This document shows, piece after piece, positions 37,506-46,254 of a stretch of DNA of 64,000 nucleotides. Source of the DNA: Candidatus Rifleibacteriota bacterium (GTDB taxonomy: Bacteria > Muiribacteriota > Ozemobacteria > Ozemobacterales > Ozemobacteraceae); the NCBI GenBank assembly GCA_012520995.1, contig JAAYNI010000013.1, positions 55,493 to 119,492 on the forward strand. The letters are read 5' to 3'. Numbering within the stretch: position 1 is the first letter of the stretch; each line of letters starts with the position of its first letter. A program made the translations under genes and the position numbers. Under the pieces are notes generated by a model. The model ran no database searches. It was not told where the DNA came from and saw only the letters and a list, made by a program, of their open reading frames with translations.

Positions 37506-37806
37506 ATTTTATTAGATTGAGATTGGAAAATAAATTATATATAGCTAAATAATTGATAATCTTATTCTTAGGCAGATAATTATTATTTTTTTAATTTTAA
37601 TATTTTATTTATATTATTGATATTGTCTATTGAGTGATTGATAATTGTTTTCAGTCGGTTTTTTTTGGCGGAGATTGCTTTATTTTGTCTGTGTTTTTCT
37701 CATAAAAAAAGGGTTTTTGCTTTACATGAAGCGTTTTAAAGTTATTTCTTTAAGAGTTGGAGGTTTATTTGTCGATATAATAAGCAATTAATGAGGAAGT
37801 AGTTGC
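37506..37806. other. Very AT-rich divergent intergenic region
   Basis: About 300 bases between purD and the envelope cluster are unusually AT-rich, with long stretches such as AATTATATATAGCTAAATAA and poly-A/T tracts. There is no open frame, DnaA-box cluster or repeat of the window's families. It probably holds the promoter and upstream elements of the plus-strand cluster. Bent or easily melted DNA, or binding by a silencing protein, is possible. Confidence 0.5.
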
Positions 37807-38394
37807 TTGAAAAGAAACGTTAAAGGAAAAGTTATAAAATATTGTCCCAAATGCAACAGGGAAAATATTTCGAGAGCCAGATATTGCGGAGCTTGCGGTT
37901 ATTCTCTGCAAATGGTTGAGGCCGTTTATTTGCCTCTTTTTTATAAGCCCGTTAAGAGGGCGGCGTTTGGCGGAGCCGTCTTGGCCGCCGTCTCCCTGCT
38001 GCTTTTCGGCGGTGTCTTGGCTTATTCTCTTTTTAACGGCTTGTCCAGCGTCAGGGCCTCAGCTCGTTCCTTTTCAGATGTGCCATTGGATCATCCGATT
38101 TATGCTTTTTCTCCGAAACTTATCGCTTCAGGGGCTTTGTCTCCCAGGAAAAATGATTCCCTGTCTCCCTTTGAGGCCGTTTCTCCCTCCGAGTGGAACT
38201 TTTCTCTGGATGCCGCATCGAAGAGCTTGGGATGTCAGATTCCATCCGGCGCTTACTGTGATGCTTCTTCGAAAGAACTTTCTGTTGATGATATGAATAA
38301 AAAATTGAAGATATTGGGTTTTTCAGGTGAGCCATTGCCAACCTCGGCTCGCATAGCTGCCTTTTATGCTTTGGAGAGGACCTTGATGAAATGA
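37807..38394 (+). CDS. Zinc-ribbon, single-pass membrane protein with SLH-like segment
   Basis: Starting at a TTG behind GAGGAAG, the 195-residue protein has a cytosolic zinc ribbon (CPKCNRENISRARYCGACG), then one transmembrane helix near residues 53-75. An external part begins FSDVPLDHPIYAFSPKLIASG, which resembles a degenerate S-layer-homology motif (FsDVp...wAy.ai..L...Gi). Its last bases overlap the next ATG as ATGA, so expression is coupled. Function is unknown. Confidence 0.7.
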   Translation: MKRNVKGKVIKYCPKCNRENISRARYCGACGYSLQMVEAVYLPLFYKPVKRAAFGGAVLAAVSLLLFGGVLAYSLFNGLSSVRASARSFSDVPLDHPIYAFSPKLIASGALSPRKNDSLSPFEAVSPSEWNFSLDAASKSLGCQIPSGAYCDASSKELSVDDMNKKLKILGFSGEPLPTSARIAAFYALERTLMK

Positions 38395-39086
38395 AGGGAA
38401 AGAGATTGCTGGTTTTTTCGTTGTTTTTCTTTTCTTTTGCTTTGTTTACCAAGTTCAAGTCTATGCATGCTTATAGTAAAAGACCTTTTCTTGCGGCTGT
38501 TGAGATGAAAGCTTCTGCTGGTATTACAGAATTATTTTTTAAAGTTAATAATTATCAAAATATTGAGCCTGTGGTTCTTTATAACAATATTTCTAACGCG
38601 GGCGTTATTTCTTTTCCCGGGCTTTATGCTTCGGCTGATTTGAAAGAAAAGCCATATGCTTCGGAAGAGCTTAAGCTTTTTTATATTTCTCCTCAGCAGC
38701 ATTCTAATACGGATGTTAAAGTGTTTATGAGAGAGGGAACTAGGGGCATTTTTCAGCCTGTTGAAGGCGGATTCTCTTTGAGGATTGTTAAAAGCTCGCT
38801 TAGAAGTCAGGGCAAATCTAATATTAAGCTTCCTGAAAATCCGGGGGTTGCGAAGAATCGACCGGCATCAGTAAAAATATCCAGTCAACCTCTTTTGCCC
38901 GTTATTTTGAAACTGGCCTCTGAAGCTGGAGTTTCAGTCAAGTTTAAAGGGAAAATTCCTGAAAACTTTACAGCTGAAATCGCGGCGGATAGTCCTATAA
39001 AAGCCATTGATGAAATTTGTGACGCTCTTTCTCTCAAGTTTTACAGAGAAGGAAAAACATGGTTTATAGAAGGGGGCAGAGCTTGA
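38391..39086 (+). CDS. Exported protein with secretin/STN-like C-terminal domain
   Basis: The 231-residue protein has a signal peptide or anchor (KGKRLLVFSLFFFSFALF). The C-terminal 70 residues contain KISSQPLLPVILKLASEAGV, SPIKAIDEICDALSLKFYR and KTWFIEG. This layout is that of the short STN/secretin N-terminal domain found in PilQ and TonB-dependent receptors. No secretin barrel is attached. It probably forms an envelope complex with the proteins on either side, both of which carry SLH-like segments. The domain call is by pattern only. Confidence 0.65.
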   Translation: MKGKRLLVFSLFFFSFALFTKFKSMHAYSKRPFLAAVEMKASAGITELFFKVNNYQNIEPVVLYNNISNAGVISFPGLYASADLKEKPYASEELKLFYISPQQHSNTDVKVFMREGTRGIFQPVEGGFSLRIVKSSLRSQGKSNIKLPENPGVAKNRPASVKISSQPLLPVILKLASEAGVSVKFKGKIPENFTAEIAADSPIKAIDEICDALSLKFYREGKTWFIEGGRA

Positions 39087-39904
39087 TTAAGATGAATTCT
39101 GAGAAACTCCTTGCGAGGCGGGGAAGGCCTTATTTGAAAAAGAGAATTTTCTTTTTGCCTGTGATGTTTTTGTTTGTTATCTTTTTTTCTGCTTTTACCT
39201 TTTCAGATAGTGGTCTGGAACTTACCAGATATGATTTGGCTCTCCTTTTTGAAGAGGTTCTGTTTGTAGCCTTTGAGGGGTCGTCTGAGTTTTCTGATGC
39301 AAAGATTTACTCTGACTTGAATGAGGAATCTTATCAAAAAATAAAGAATGTATTGCACTTCGAATTAATGAAGGGCTATTCTAATGGGGAGTTTAAGCCG
39401 TCTGAGCTTATAAGCAATCTTGAATTCAGCAATTATTTGTGTCGCCTTTCTCAATTGCTGTTAAAGAAAAAACCGAAAGCAGAGATTACCAATAAATTGA
39501 TAAGAATTTTGGGTTATGAATATGATGCGGGATTTGCTCTTTATGGTAAGCCTGTTTCAACAGGTTTTCCTGAAGAGTTTTGCAATCCCTCTGATATTTC
39601 GACAAAACAAGGAGCTTTGAATTTCTTTGAGCAGCTTTTACTTTCTGAAGGCAATCATTATGTAAGCGGTCTTGTTGTGGACTCTGTGAGCGGGCAACCT
39701 GTTGTTCATTCATTTATAGCAGCAGGTAATCAAGCGGTTAAGGCTGATGAAAACGGAAGATTTTTGCTTTCGGATTTAAATGTTAACGGGGGAAAAACAG
39801 AGATTTTTGTTGTGGCGGATGGTTATCGCCCATTTGAAACAGTCAAGGATCTGAGTCTTTCCAGACAATTGAAAATACGCCTTAAGAGAACCAGTGCTAT
39901 TTAA
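39083..39904 (+). CDS. Exported SLH-like and carboxypeptidase-regulatory-like domain protein
   Basis: I prefer the TTG at 39083, six bases after AGAAGGGGG; the ATG codons at 39059 and 39092 are alternatives. A signal anchor spans about residues 22-43. An S-layer-homology-like stretch follows (YSDLNEESYQKIKNVLHF, then MKGYSNGEFKPSE). The C-terminus GLVVDSVSGQPVVHSFI, then ADENGRFLLSDL, and VVADGYRPFE is a carboxypeptidase-regulatory (Ig-like) fold. It is the last gene of a coupled trio and most likely works at the cell surface. The repeat hairpin at 39946 follows closely. Confidence 0.7.
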   Translation: MIKMNSEKLLARRGRPYLKKRIFFLPVMFLFVIFFSAFTFSDSGLELTRYDLALLFEEVLFVAFEGSSEFSDAKIYSDLNEESYQKIKNVLHFELMKGYSNGEFKPSELISNLEFSNYLCRLSQLLLKKKPKAEITNKLIRILGYEYDAGFALYGKPVSTGFPEEFCNPSDISTKQGALNFFEQLLLSEGNHYVSGLVVDSVSGQPVVHSFIAAGNQAVKADENGRFLLSDLNVNGGKTEIFVVADGYRPFETVKDLSLSRQLKIRLKRTSAI

Positions 39905-39936
39905 CAAAAGTTTCTTTTAGAAAGAAGAATTTGTTA

Positions 39937-40047
39937 TCCACAGACGGGATTTTAAGCTATGCTTAGAATCCCATCTGTGTGAATCTGTGTCCATCTGTGG
40001 ATAGAAAAAAATCTGTCCGATAATAAACATTTAGATGTTGCAGACTG
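39937..40047. repeat. CACAGAT-type repeat with perfect hairpin, plus an element end
   Basis: CAGACGGGATTTTAAGC at 39941-39957 starts a hairpin whose arms (39946-39957 and 39961-39972) are complementary except for one G-T pair. CATCTGTGTGAATCTGTG and CATCTGTGGATAG follow. The spacer ends with TTAGATGTTGCAGACTGCTAG, which matches the end of the element at 62115-62133. The radical SAM stop codon lies at that end. The hairpin could end transcription from either side. Confidence 0.65.
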
Positions 40048-40986
40048 CTAGTTTTTAAGTGCCCAATAGCCGCTCTTGGGATCTTGTTCTATGAGATCTT
40101 TTTGTTTAAGGCCTATTGTTATTTTAGCTATCTCTTCTTTGCTTACTCCGAAAACACGAGCCATTTGTTCATCACTGCTCGGATGTCTCAGAATAAGTTT
40201 GGTGATATCAGTTTCTTCCAAGGGTTTTTTGCTTTTGCTTTCATTTTTGGGAACCTGCATATGCTCAAATGCTGTTGAAACAGGAATTTGAACTTCCAGT
40301 TTTTTCTTGTATTCTTCCAGCTCTTCAGGAGTTGCTGTGCGTATAATGTCTTTGCGAAGAGGGATTCTTACAGCAGTATTCAGGTAAATTGATGTAAGGC
40401 CTGTAGAGTTGATATAGTCTGATAAACTTTTTAGTTCTTCGTTAGTGTCATTTAGTCCAGGACATACGAAAATCTCTGCTTCGGAAGCTCCTTTGTGAGC
40501 TTTGGTGAATATTCTCAGGCCTTCGAGCACATCTTTTAATTTAAGATTTGCCGCCGGGTTATGAATAGTCTGCCAAGTTTTTTCATAAACGCTGGATATT
40601 GTCGGCAGAACCTTGTCTGCCATCAGAAGAGCTTCTCTGACTTCAGGCAAGTGAATGAGCGAGCTGTTAGTTATGACGCATATAGGAGTATCTGTAATTT
40701 TTTTGGTTTCTGCTATCATGTAGCCCAAGTCTTTGGACAAAGTAGGTTCGCCTGTTCCGGAAAAGGTTATCCAGTCTGTCTTGGTGATATCCGCAAGCAC
40801 TCCTTTCAGTTCGGAGAGAACTTCGTCAGGATTGCAAAAAGTTTGTCTCTCTGACGTGTGAAAACGGGTTTGTGGCAGTTGGCAGTAAAGGCAGTCGAAA
40901 GTGCAGGTTTTTGTGGGAGTCAAATCGACTCCTAATGAAAGTCCCAGTCTTCTTGAGGGAACAGGTCCGAATATATGTTTTCTCAT
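40048..40986 (-). CDS. Radical SAM protein (COG0731-like)
   Basis: The 312-residue protein has the radical SAM cluster motif CTFDCLYC (C28, C32, C35) within the family start FGPVPSRRLGLSLGVDL. Then come GTGEPTL and ITNSSL strands of the barrel. Relatives are annotated as wyosine-synthase-like radical SAM enzymes of unknown substrate in bacteria. The last 70 residues look like a winged-helix domain (SSDEQMARVFGVSKEEIAKI). Its ATG overlaps the stop of the 86-residue membrane gene. Confidence 0.88.
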   Translation of the reverse strand: MRKHIFGPVPSRRLGLSLGVDLTPTKTCTFDCLYCQLPQTRFHTSERQTFCNPDEVLSELKGVLADITKTDWITFSGTGEPTLSKDLGYMIAETKKITDTPICVITNSSLIHLPEVREALLMADKVLPTISSVYEKTWQTIHNPAANLKLKDVLEGLRIFTKAHKGASEAEIFVCPGLNDTNEELKSLSDYINSTGLTSIYLNTAVRIPLRKDIIRTATPEELEEYKKKLEVQIPVSTAFEHMQVPKNESKSKKPLEETDITKLILRHPSSDEQMARVFGVSKEEIAKITIGLKQKDLIEQDPKSGYWALKN

Positions 40987-41243
40987 CTTTTATTTTTTTT
41001 CATGTGCCAAAAAACTCCGAGAGAGAGTGTGGCGACTATAATTACAGCAAAAGCTCCGCTCCAGAATGCTGCCGAATTAGATGTGTTTTTGCTGTTGGGC
41101 GACATTCCCAATCTTGTTTTGGTGAGTCCGTCAAGCGCATTCATAATGCGTTTTCTTGTGTTTTTGTCTCCGATGGTGGCGACAGCCGACTTTAGAGAAT
41201 CTATGGATTTGTCCAGTTGGGCAAGTTCTTCTTGTAGAGTCAT
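40983..41243 (-). CDS. Small C-tail-anchored membrane protein
   Basis: The 86-residue protein has a helical, charged N-terminal half (LQEELAQLDKSIDSLKSAVA) and one transmembrane segment at about residues 57-79, followed by KKNKR. The layout suggests a tail-anchored or single-pass protein with its N-terminal part in the cytosol. It overlaps the next gene as ATGA and sits 15 bases after the TPR lipoprotein gene. No family is recognised. Confidence 0.75.
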   Translation of the reverse strand: MTLQEELAQLDKSIDSLKSAVATIGDKNTRKRIMNALDGLTKTRLGMSPNSKNTSNSAAFWSGAFAVIIVATLSLGVFWHMKKNKR

Positions 41244-41258
41244 TTTCCAAATTTCTCC

Positions 41259-43862
41259 TTATAGGTTTTTTGCTGCAGTGTCTGCAGTATCCGGAAGCGT
41301 TTGTCCTGCTTCGGCAGCTTCCAAAAGTAGTTTTTCAGCTTCAGCGGCTTCCAGAAGAGCTCTTTCGGCCTCTTCTTTTTCTTCAAGGCTCTTCTTGGTG
41401 TCAGTTCCAAGGCGTTCGTCCAACATTAGAACGTGCTTAGAGGTGAGGTTCATTGTTTTCAATGTGTTAAGCATTATAAGCGAATCTTTGGCATAGCCAA
41501 GAGCTGCAAATTTGTCAGCTATCTCAAACATGGTGTCCGGGTTGAGGAAGTTAACCTGTGAAGCTGCTCTGAGTTGTTTTGCCGCTTCTTTCTTGTTGTT
41601 TATGGCTGAATACAGGTCAGCGAGTCTGATATAGGGTCTGGGATTTTGGGGATCCCTGCTTATTACGCTTTCATAAGCTTTCTTTGCTTGACTGTATTGG
41701 GCGGTTTTGCTATAGAAATCTCCTAACAGGGTGTAGAGAGAAAGATTTGAACTGTCTGCTTTTATGCCTTCTACTATGATTTTTGAGGCTTCCTCGAGCA
41801 TGTTTTCTTGCAGCATGGCTTCAGCCAAAGGCGCAAAGGAGCGGCTTTCGTTTATAATGGGTGCGTTTTGGCTATATTGTGGGAAATTGTCCAATTCTTC
41901 CGGGTAAATTACCACAGCTTTGGAGGTAACTTCGCTGGCGTATGTATGCATGCCTATTTCAGAGTAAGCGTTTGCAAGAAATTTCAGCGCATAGATATTC
42001 TTCGGTTCTACTTTGAGAGCTTTTGCATAAAGAGCTGCCGCTGCAAATCTGTTGCCTGTCGCTGTGTAAACCTGTCCCAAATTCATTAGAGCATTCAGAT
42101 CTTGCGGATTATTCAGAAGAGCTTCTCTGAAAAGAGGTATAGCTGCTTCAAAGTTTCCTGTTCTGGCGTTTTGAAGCGCTTCATAATATGGATCTGCCAG
42201 GCCTGTTCTCTGCGAAGAGGGTGAAATCACAACTCCTGACTGCTGGTAGGAAGTTCCTGTTTCAGTAAGAGTGTTGGCGTGCGAGGTTGAAGGAATAAGC
42301 TGACCGGAAGATTGTGGGAAGGGTGTTTCTTCTTCTGCGGGAGCTTCTCCTATTATTGCCAAAATGCGCCGGGAGTATGGATCTTCTGTGTTAAGCACCG
42401 CTCTTGCGGAGTTCCACATCTCCATGGCTTGGCGCTTCTGTCCCAATTGCATCATGTTAAGCCCGGCAAAATATCTGTATTTGTTATTGAATGGATTATT
42501 GACCATGGCTTTTTTGAAATATTGTCCCGCTTCTCTTGCGTGTCCGGATTCCATTTCAAGCTGAGCGTAATTGAAAAGCACTTCTGAATTGCCGGGATCG
42601 TCTTTGAGGATATCTGCCCATATGTTTTTGGCTTCATTGAATTTGCCTGTTCTGGCAAATATTTGAGCCTTTTCAGAAAGTATGGCGTTTTTATTTGGGT
42701 AAGTGTTTTCCAAGGCTTCTATTATTGCTGTAGCTTTGTCGTATTCTCCTTTTTGATAGAGTGTTCTGACAAGTATCAGTTTTCCTTCCTGGGATTCCGG
42801 ATTTTGCTCCAGATATTTCGATATTGCTGCGCCTGCTTTGTCTGCTAATCCCATTCTGTCTGAAACGTCAGCCAGAGCCAAGTAGGTTTCTTGTTTTTCA
42901 GGGTAATAAGCAGCTATTTTTTCCAAAGTTTTCAGTTGCATGGAATCATTGCCTATAGTTTTGTAGTAGGCCAAGTTCTTTTCTAAGTCTTCCAAGGTTT
43001 CTTTTTCTTCAAGAGGTTCAAGAGTTACCATGGGAGCGGCTGTGCCTGTTTGTCCGGTGAGTTTTTTGAAAACTTCGCTTTCCGGAAATTTTTCAAGTCC
43101 TTGTGTGGCTAATAGAGCAGCTTTTGCGGAATCGCCTTTTTGTGTGGCGATTAAAGCATAGGTTTCATTTGCCAGTCTGTTATTTGGATGCTGCTGATAA
43201 GCGGTTTTTATTATTCTTTCGGCTTCGAATATTCTGTCTCTTTCGGCCAAAAAGTTGGCAAGCATGCTTTGAGCCTCGGGGTTGCCTTCTGTCAGAGCTG
43301 ACAGGTCTCTGAGAGTCTCTTCCGCATCATTGTCGTTTTTCATAGCTATCTGCCTGGCGGCAAGACCTGCGGCGGCTTTAATAGCGGTAATGTCTGAGTT
43401 TTCAGGAGCAAATCCGGCTGCTCGGACTATTTTTGCATTTTTGAAAGCGTCTCCGAACATTCCTTGAGACATTTGTTTTTCGGAAAGTTCAAGCATAGAG
43501 TTGTAGAGTTCGTCTTTATATGATTTGTTGTCAGGCTGAAGTTTTACGGCATTTTCTAAGTTTTTTACAGCTTGAAGTATATCTTTCTTTCCCAGCTGTG
43601 ATTTGGCAAGCAGATAATAGGCTGCGGGATCTGCCGGCGCTGTTTCCAAACGCTTTTTTGCCATTCTTTCAGCGGCATCAAAGTTTCCGGCTGCCAAAGT
43701 TTCCCTGATTGCAGTTTCGTCTTTCCATGGAGCTCCTTCTTTCGAAGAGGCTATATAATCAGTGTTTTTTGAGGAGCCGCCTCGTCCTCCGCCGCAGCCT
43801 GCGGTTATAGCGGCTGCGCATAAAAGTATTATGAGTCCTGTTTTTTGTTTGAAAATTTTCAT
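41259..43862 (-). CDS. TPR-repeat lipoprotein
   Basis: The 867-residue protein has a lipoprotein signal (AAAITAGC, lipid Cys near residue 23) followed by GGGRGGSSK. Many tetratricopeptide repeats span about residues 60-830. A final Glu/Ala-rich coiled segment carries EAEKLLLEAAEAGQ. It is most likely an envelope scaffold, perhaps on the periplasmic face of either membrane. The Cys-Gly-rich linker resembles that of the lipoprotein at 48843. Its ATG overlaps the stop of prs. Confidence 0.85.
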   Translation of the reverse strand: MKIFKQKTGLIILLCAAAITAGCGGGRGGSSKNTDYIASSKEGAPWKDETAIRETLAAGNFDAAERMAKKRLETAPADPAAYYLLAKSQLGKKDILQAVKNLENAVKLQPDNKSYKDELYNSMLELSEKQMSQGMFGDAFKNAKIVRAAGFAPENSDITAIKAAAGLAARQIAMKNDNDAEETLRDLSALTEGNPEAQSMLANFLAERDRIFEAERIIKTAYQQHPNNRLANETYALIATQKGDSAKAALLATQGLEKFPESEVFKKLTGQTGTAAPMVTLEPLEEKETLEDLEKNLAYYKTIGNDSMQLKTLEKIAAYYPEKQETYLALADVSDRMGLADKAGAAISKYLEQNPESQEGKLILVRTLYQKGEYDKATAIIEALENTYPNKNAILSEKAQIFARTGKFNEAKNIWADILKDDPGNSEVLFNYAQLEMESGHAREAGQYFKKAMVNNPFNNKYRYFAGLNMMQLGQKRQAMEMWNSARAVLNTEDPYSRRILAIIGEAPAEEETPFPQSSGQLIPSTSHANTLTETGTSYQQSGVVISPSSQRTGLADPYYEALQNARTGNFEAAIPLFREALLNNPQDLNALMNLGQVYTATGNRFAAAALYAKALKVEPKNIYALKFLANAYSEIGMHTYASEVTSKAVVIYPEELDNFPQYSQNAPIINESRSFAPLAEAMLQENMLEEASKIIVEGIKADSSNLSLYTLLGDFYSKTAQYSQAKKAYESVISRDPQNPRPYIRLADLYSAINNKKEAAKQLRAASQVNFLNPDTMFEIADKFAALGYAKDSLIMLNTLKTMNLTSKHVLMLDERLGTDTKKSLEEKEEAERALLEAAEAEKLLLEAAEAGQTLPDTADTAAKNL

Positions 43863-44815
43863 AGTTGTATGTCCTCTAAGAGTTCACTCACTGAGCGCTT
43901 TTCAAATATACTCTTAATTGTTTGTCCAAGCAAACCTGCGATTGAAAGAATCTCTATGTTGCAGTTTTTTTTCATTTCTTCTGAGACAGGTATTGAGTTT
44001 GTAACGAAGATTTCGTCTATTTCAGAATTGATAATGTTGTTCATCGCAGGCCCTGAGAAAACAGGGTGAGTGCCGCAGACAGTGACTCTTTTGGCTCCTT
44101 TTTCTTTCAGGCTGATTACGGCACTTTTTAAAGTGCCCGCTGTGTCTATTATGTCGTCGACTATTATGATGTCTTTGTCGGCAACATCTCCGACTATGTT
44201 CATTACTACGGCATCGTTAGGTTCAGGTCTTCGTTTGTCTATAATGGCCATGGGTAAATCCAGAAGTCTCCCCAAATGACGTGCTCTGGTGACGCCTCCC
44301 GTGTCAGGCGATACTATAATGCTGTTGGAAAGATCTCTTTCCTCAAGTTTTTTTGCAAATAACCTGGCTGAAGAAATGTGATCTACCGGAATGTCATAAA
44401 ATCCTTGTAAAGACGGAGCATGCATTTCCAAGGTGACTATTCTGTCCAGCCCTGCGGTTGTCAGCAGATTTGCTACTAATTTTGCCGTAATCGGCTCTCT
44501 GCCTGTTCTTTTTTTCTCTTGTCTGGAATATCCGAGGTAGGGAACGACTGCGGTTATACTGCCAGCTGAAGCGCGTCTTAAAGCGTCTGTTGCAATAAGC
44601 AGTTTCATAAGGTTTTCGTTTACCGGAGCACAGATGGGTTGAATTATAAAAGTGTCGCAGCCTCTTACAGATTCGTCTATGCGGCAATAGGACTCGCCGT
44701 CAGCGAAAGAAGACATTGTTATTTTGCCCGGGTCGAGTGAAAGGCGTTCACATACTGCGGCAGCCAAAGTTTCATTGGAGCCGCAAGAAAATACTTTTAT
44801 TCTTAGATACTTCAT
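43859..44815 (-). CDS. prs: Ribose-phosphate pyrophosphokinase
   Basis: This enzyme makes PRPP from ribose 5-phosphate and ATP. The 318-residue protein has FADGESYCRIDESVRG near residue 37, YLGYSRQEKK near 96, and the PRPP-binding loop DIIIVDDIIDTAGTL near 217. All segments typical of class I enzymes are present. It starts directly after the glmU stop and overlaps the TPR lipoprotein gene by four bases. The glmU-prs order is conserved in many bacteria. Confidence 0.96.
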   Translation of the reverse strand: MKYLRIKVFSCGSNETLAAAVCERLSLDPGKITMSSFADGESYCRIDESVRGCDTFIIQPICAPVNENLMKLLIATDALRRASAGSITAVVPYLGYSRQEKKRTGREPITAKLVANLLTTAGLDRIVTLEMHAPSLQGFYDIPVDHISSARLFAKKLEERDLSNSIIVSPDTGGVTRARHLGRLLDLPMAIIDKRRPEPNDAVVMNIVGDVADKDIIIVDDIIDTAGTLKSAVISLKEKGAKRVTVCGTHPVFSGPAMNNIINSEIDEIFVTNSIPVSEEMKKNCNIEILSIAGLLGQTIKSIFEKRSVSELLEDIQL

Positions 44816-45832
44816 TTATTGTCTCCCGAATGCGGAAAAAGGCTCTGGCGATTCATTAAATGAGATGTTTTCAGCTTTGACAAACTCAGCTTTGAGATCG
44901 TCTTGCAAAGAGCAGTTGTGCAGACTGGCGAATGGCCCTATAAGGCATCTTTCCCCTATAGATGTTTGACCGGTAAGCAAAGAACCGGGCATCACAGTGG
45001 TGTCTTTTCCTATTATAACATCACTTCCTATAAGTGTTTGCTCAGGCATTGTGATAGTCACCCCTGCCTCCATATGGCGAGCAATGTTTTTTTTGTTTAT
45101 TATTTTTGCGACTTGTGCCAAATGAGCTCTGGTGTTTATTCCAAGGGTAGATTCTTCGTCTTTTTCTATAACAGAAAGAACTTGAAGCTCCTTTTCTCTG
45201 GCCATTTCTATCAAGTCTGTCAAATAAAATTCATTTTGCTTGTTGGCCGACTTCAGCTTGAAAATGTTTTCTTCCAGAAATTTTCCGTCAAAGAGATAGA
45301 CTGCCATGTTGACTTCTTTTACAGCCAATTCTTCTTGAGTGCAATCCTTCGCTTCTCTTATATACTCTATTGTTCCGTTTTTGCGTATTACCCTGCCGTA
45401 GAGTCCAGGGTCTTGCATTTCCAGAGTCATCATGGTTACAGCAGGTTTTTCTTCTTTGTGAATTTTTATCATACTGTTTATTGTCTCTCTAGAGATGAGA
45501 GGCGTGTCGCCGCATAATACCAGCAGAGTTTCGGGAAAGGAAGCTTTGAGTTCTTTCAGATGGTTTGCGTAACATTGGACCGCATGACCTGTGCCTAGCT
45601 GAGGGCTTTGGGTGACATATTTCAGGTTTGTTTCTCCCAAGCTTTTGCGAACAATTTCGCTTTTGTAGCCTGTTATAAGAGTGATTTCGTCGGAACCGCA
45701 GGCTTTGGCGGCTTCTATGACGTAAGCAGCCATAGGTTTGTCGATAATGTTGTGAACTACTTTGGGCAGCTCAGAGTTCATTCTGGTGCCTTTACCGGCA
45801 GCAAGTATAAGTGTGTGAAAAGCCTTTGTCAT
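44816..45832 (-). CDS. glmU: UDP-GlcNAc pyrophosphorylase (GlmU lacking the acetyltransferase half)
   Basis: The start is the ATG at 45832, with GAGGA eight bases upstream; an earlier in-frame start at 45868 is less likely. The 338-residue protein has the nucleotidyltransferase signature LAAGKGTRMNSELPKVVH, QLGTGHAVQ and LCGDTPLI, so uridylylation of GlcNAc-1-P is expected. The left-handed beta-helix is reduced to a few hexapeptide turns (LIGSDVIIGKDTTVMPGS). The acetyltransferase active site of the roughly 455-residue bifunctional enzyme is missing. GlcN-1-P acetylation must then be done by another protein. Confidence 0.9.
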   Translation of the reverse strand: MTKAFHTLILAAGKGTRMNSELPKVVHNIIDKPMAAYVIEAAKACGSDEITLITGYKSEIVRKSLGETNLKYVTQSPQLGTGHAVQCYANHLKELKASFPETLLVLCGDTPLISRETINSMIKIHKEEKPAVTMMTLEMQDPGLYGRVIRKNGTIEYIREAKDCTQEELAVKEVNMAVYLFDGKFLEENIFKLKSANKQNEFYLTDLIEMAREKELQVLSVIEKDEESTLGINTRAHLAQVAKIINKKNIARHMEAGVTITMPEQTLIGSDVIIGKDTTVMPGSLLTGQTSIGERCLIGPFASLHNCSLQDDLKAEFVKAENISFNESPEPFSAFGRQ

Positions 45833-45903
45833 GTTTGGGTCCTCGTGCTTGCAATGAATTAGGCACATTATAACAAATTGTAGTTCAAAAGGCTAAAAGA
45901 TAG

Positions 45904-45935
45904 AAAAAGACCCGGATTTGCCGAGTCTTTTTTTG
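45904..45935 (-). terminator. Terminator after tRNA-Gln
   Basis: AAAAAGAC-C-CGG pairs with CCG-A-GTCTTTTT around ATTTG, giving a stem with one mismatch and U-rich ends on both strands. It lies seven bases past the tRNA 3' end on the minus strand, upstream of glmU. Confidence 0.8.
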
Positions 45936-45941
45936 TGAAAG

Positions 45942-46014
45942 CTGGGGTGGCAGGACTTGAACCTGCGAATGCCTGCTCCAAAGGCAGGTGCCTTAGCCAC
46001 TTGGCTACACCCCA
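45942..46014 (-). tRNA. tRNA-Gln (anticodon UUG)
   Basis: A full cloverleaf can be drawn on the minus strand. The acceptor stem is TGGGGTG paired with CACCCCA, with discriminator G. The D arm contains AGCCAAGTGGCTAAGGC. The anticodon stem CCTGC/GCAGG encloses the loop CTTTGGA, so the anticodon is UUG. The T arm contains GGTTCAAGTCC. The CCA end is not encoded. The U1-A72 pair at the acceptor end is a known glutamine tRNA feature. Confidence 0.95.
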
Positions 46015-46079
46015 ACAGGATGTTGAAAGGTTATCACATTTTATTTTGATATTCAACATTTAAAAGCTAATTTCATATA

Positions 46080-46254
46080 AATTAAAAAATATCTGTGTTC
46101 ATCTGTGTAATCTGTGGATAAATTTTTGGAGTTCTAAACAGTTTCACGATCCACTGTCCACTGCTAGTGCGACGGCATACGTATTGGAAGCTATTGTCTT
46201 GTGAATTTTAAAAGGCTTTTAGGAAAGTTTTAGCTGCAACACAGCACTAGTATT
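46080..46254. repeat. CACAGAT-type repeat and palindromic-element half
   Basis: At 46090-46125 is ATCTGTGTTCATCTGTGTAA then TCTGTGG, the same hexamer-like repeat as at 39973 and 61828. From about 46131 come GTTCTAAACAGTTTCAC, CCACTGTCCACTGCTAGTGCG, then GTGAATTTTAAAAGGC and GGAAAGTTTTAGCTGCAAC, ending CACTAGT near 46251. The second half aligns with 62053-62133. It abuts the spoVG stop. Confidence 0.65.

Noticed and set aside
37506..37806. AT-rich spacer as a replication origin
   Set aside because: I saw no cluster of DnaA boxes (TTATCCACA type), and no dnaA or dnaN gene is adjacent. The parS site at 59643 suggests the origin may be in the wider region, but not necessarily here.
45868..46059. 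63-codon minus-strand frame
   Set aside because: It runs straight through tRNA-Gln and its terminator.
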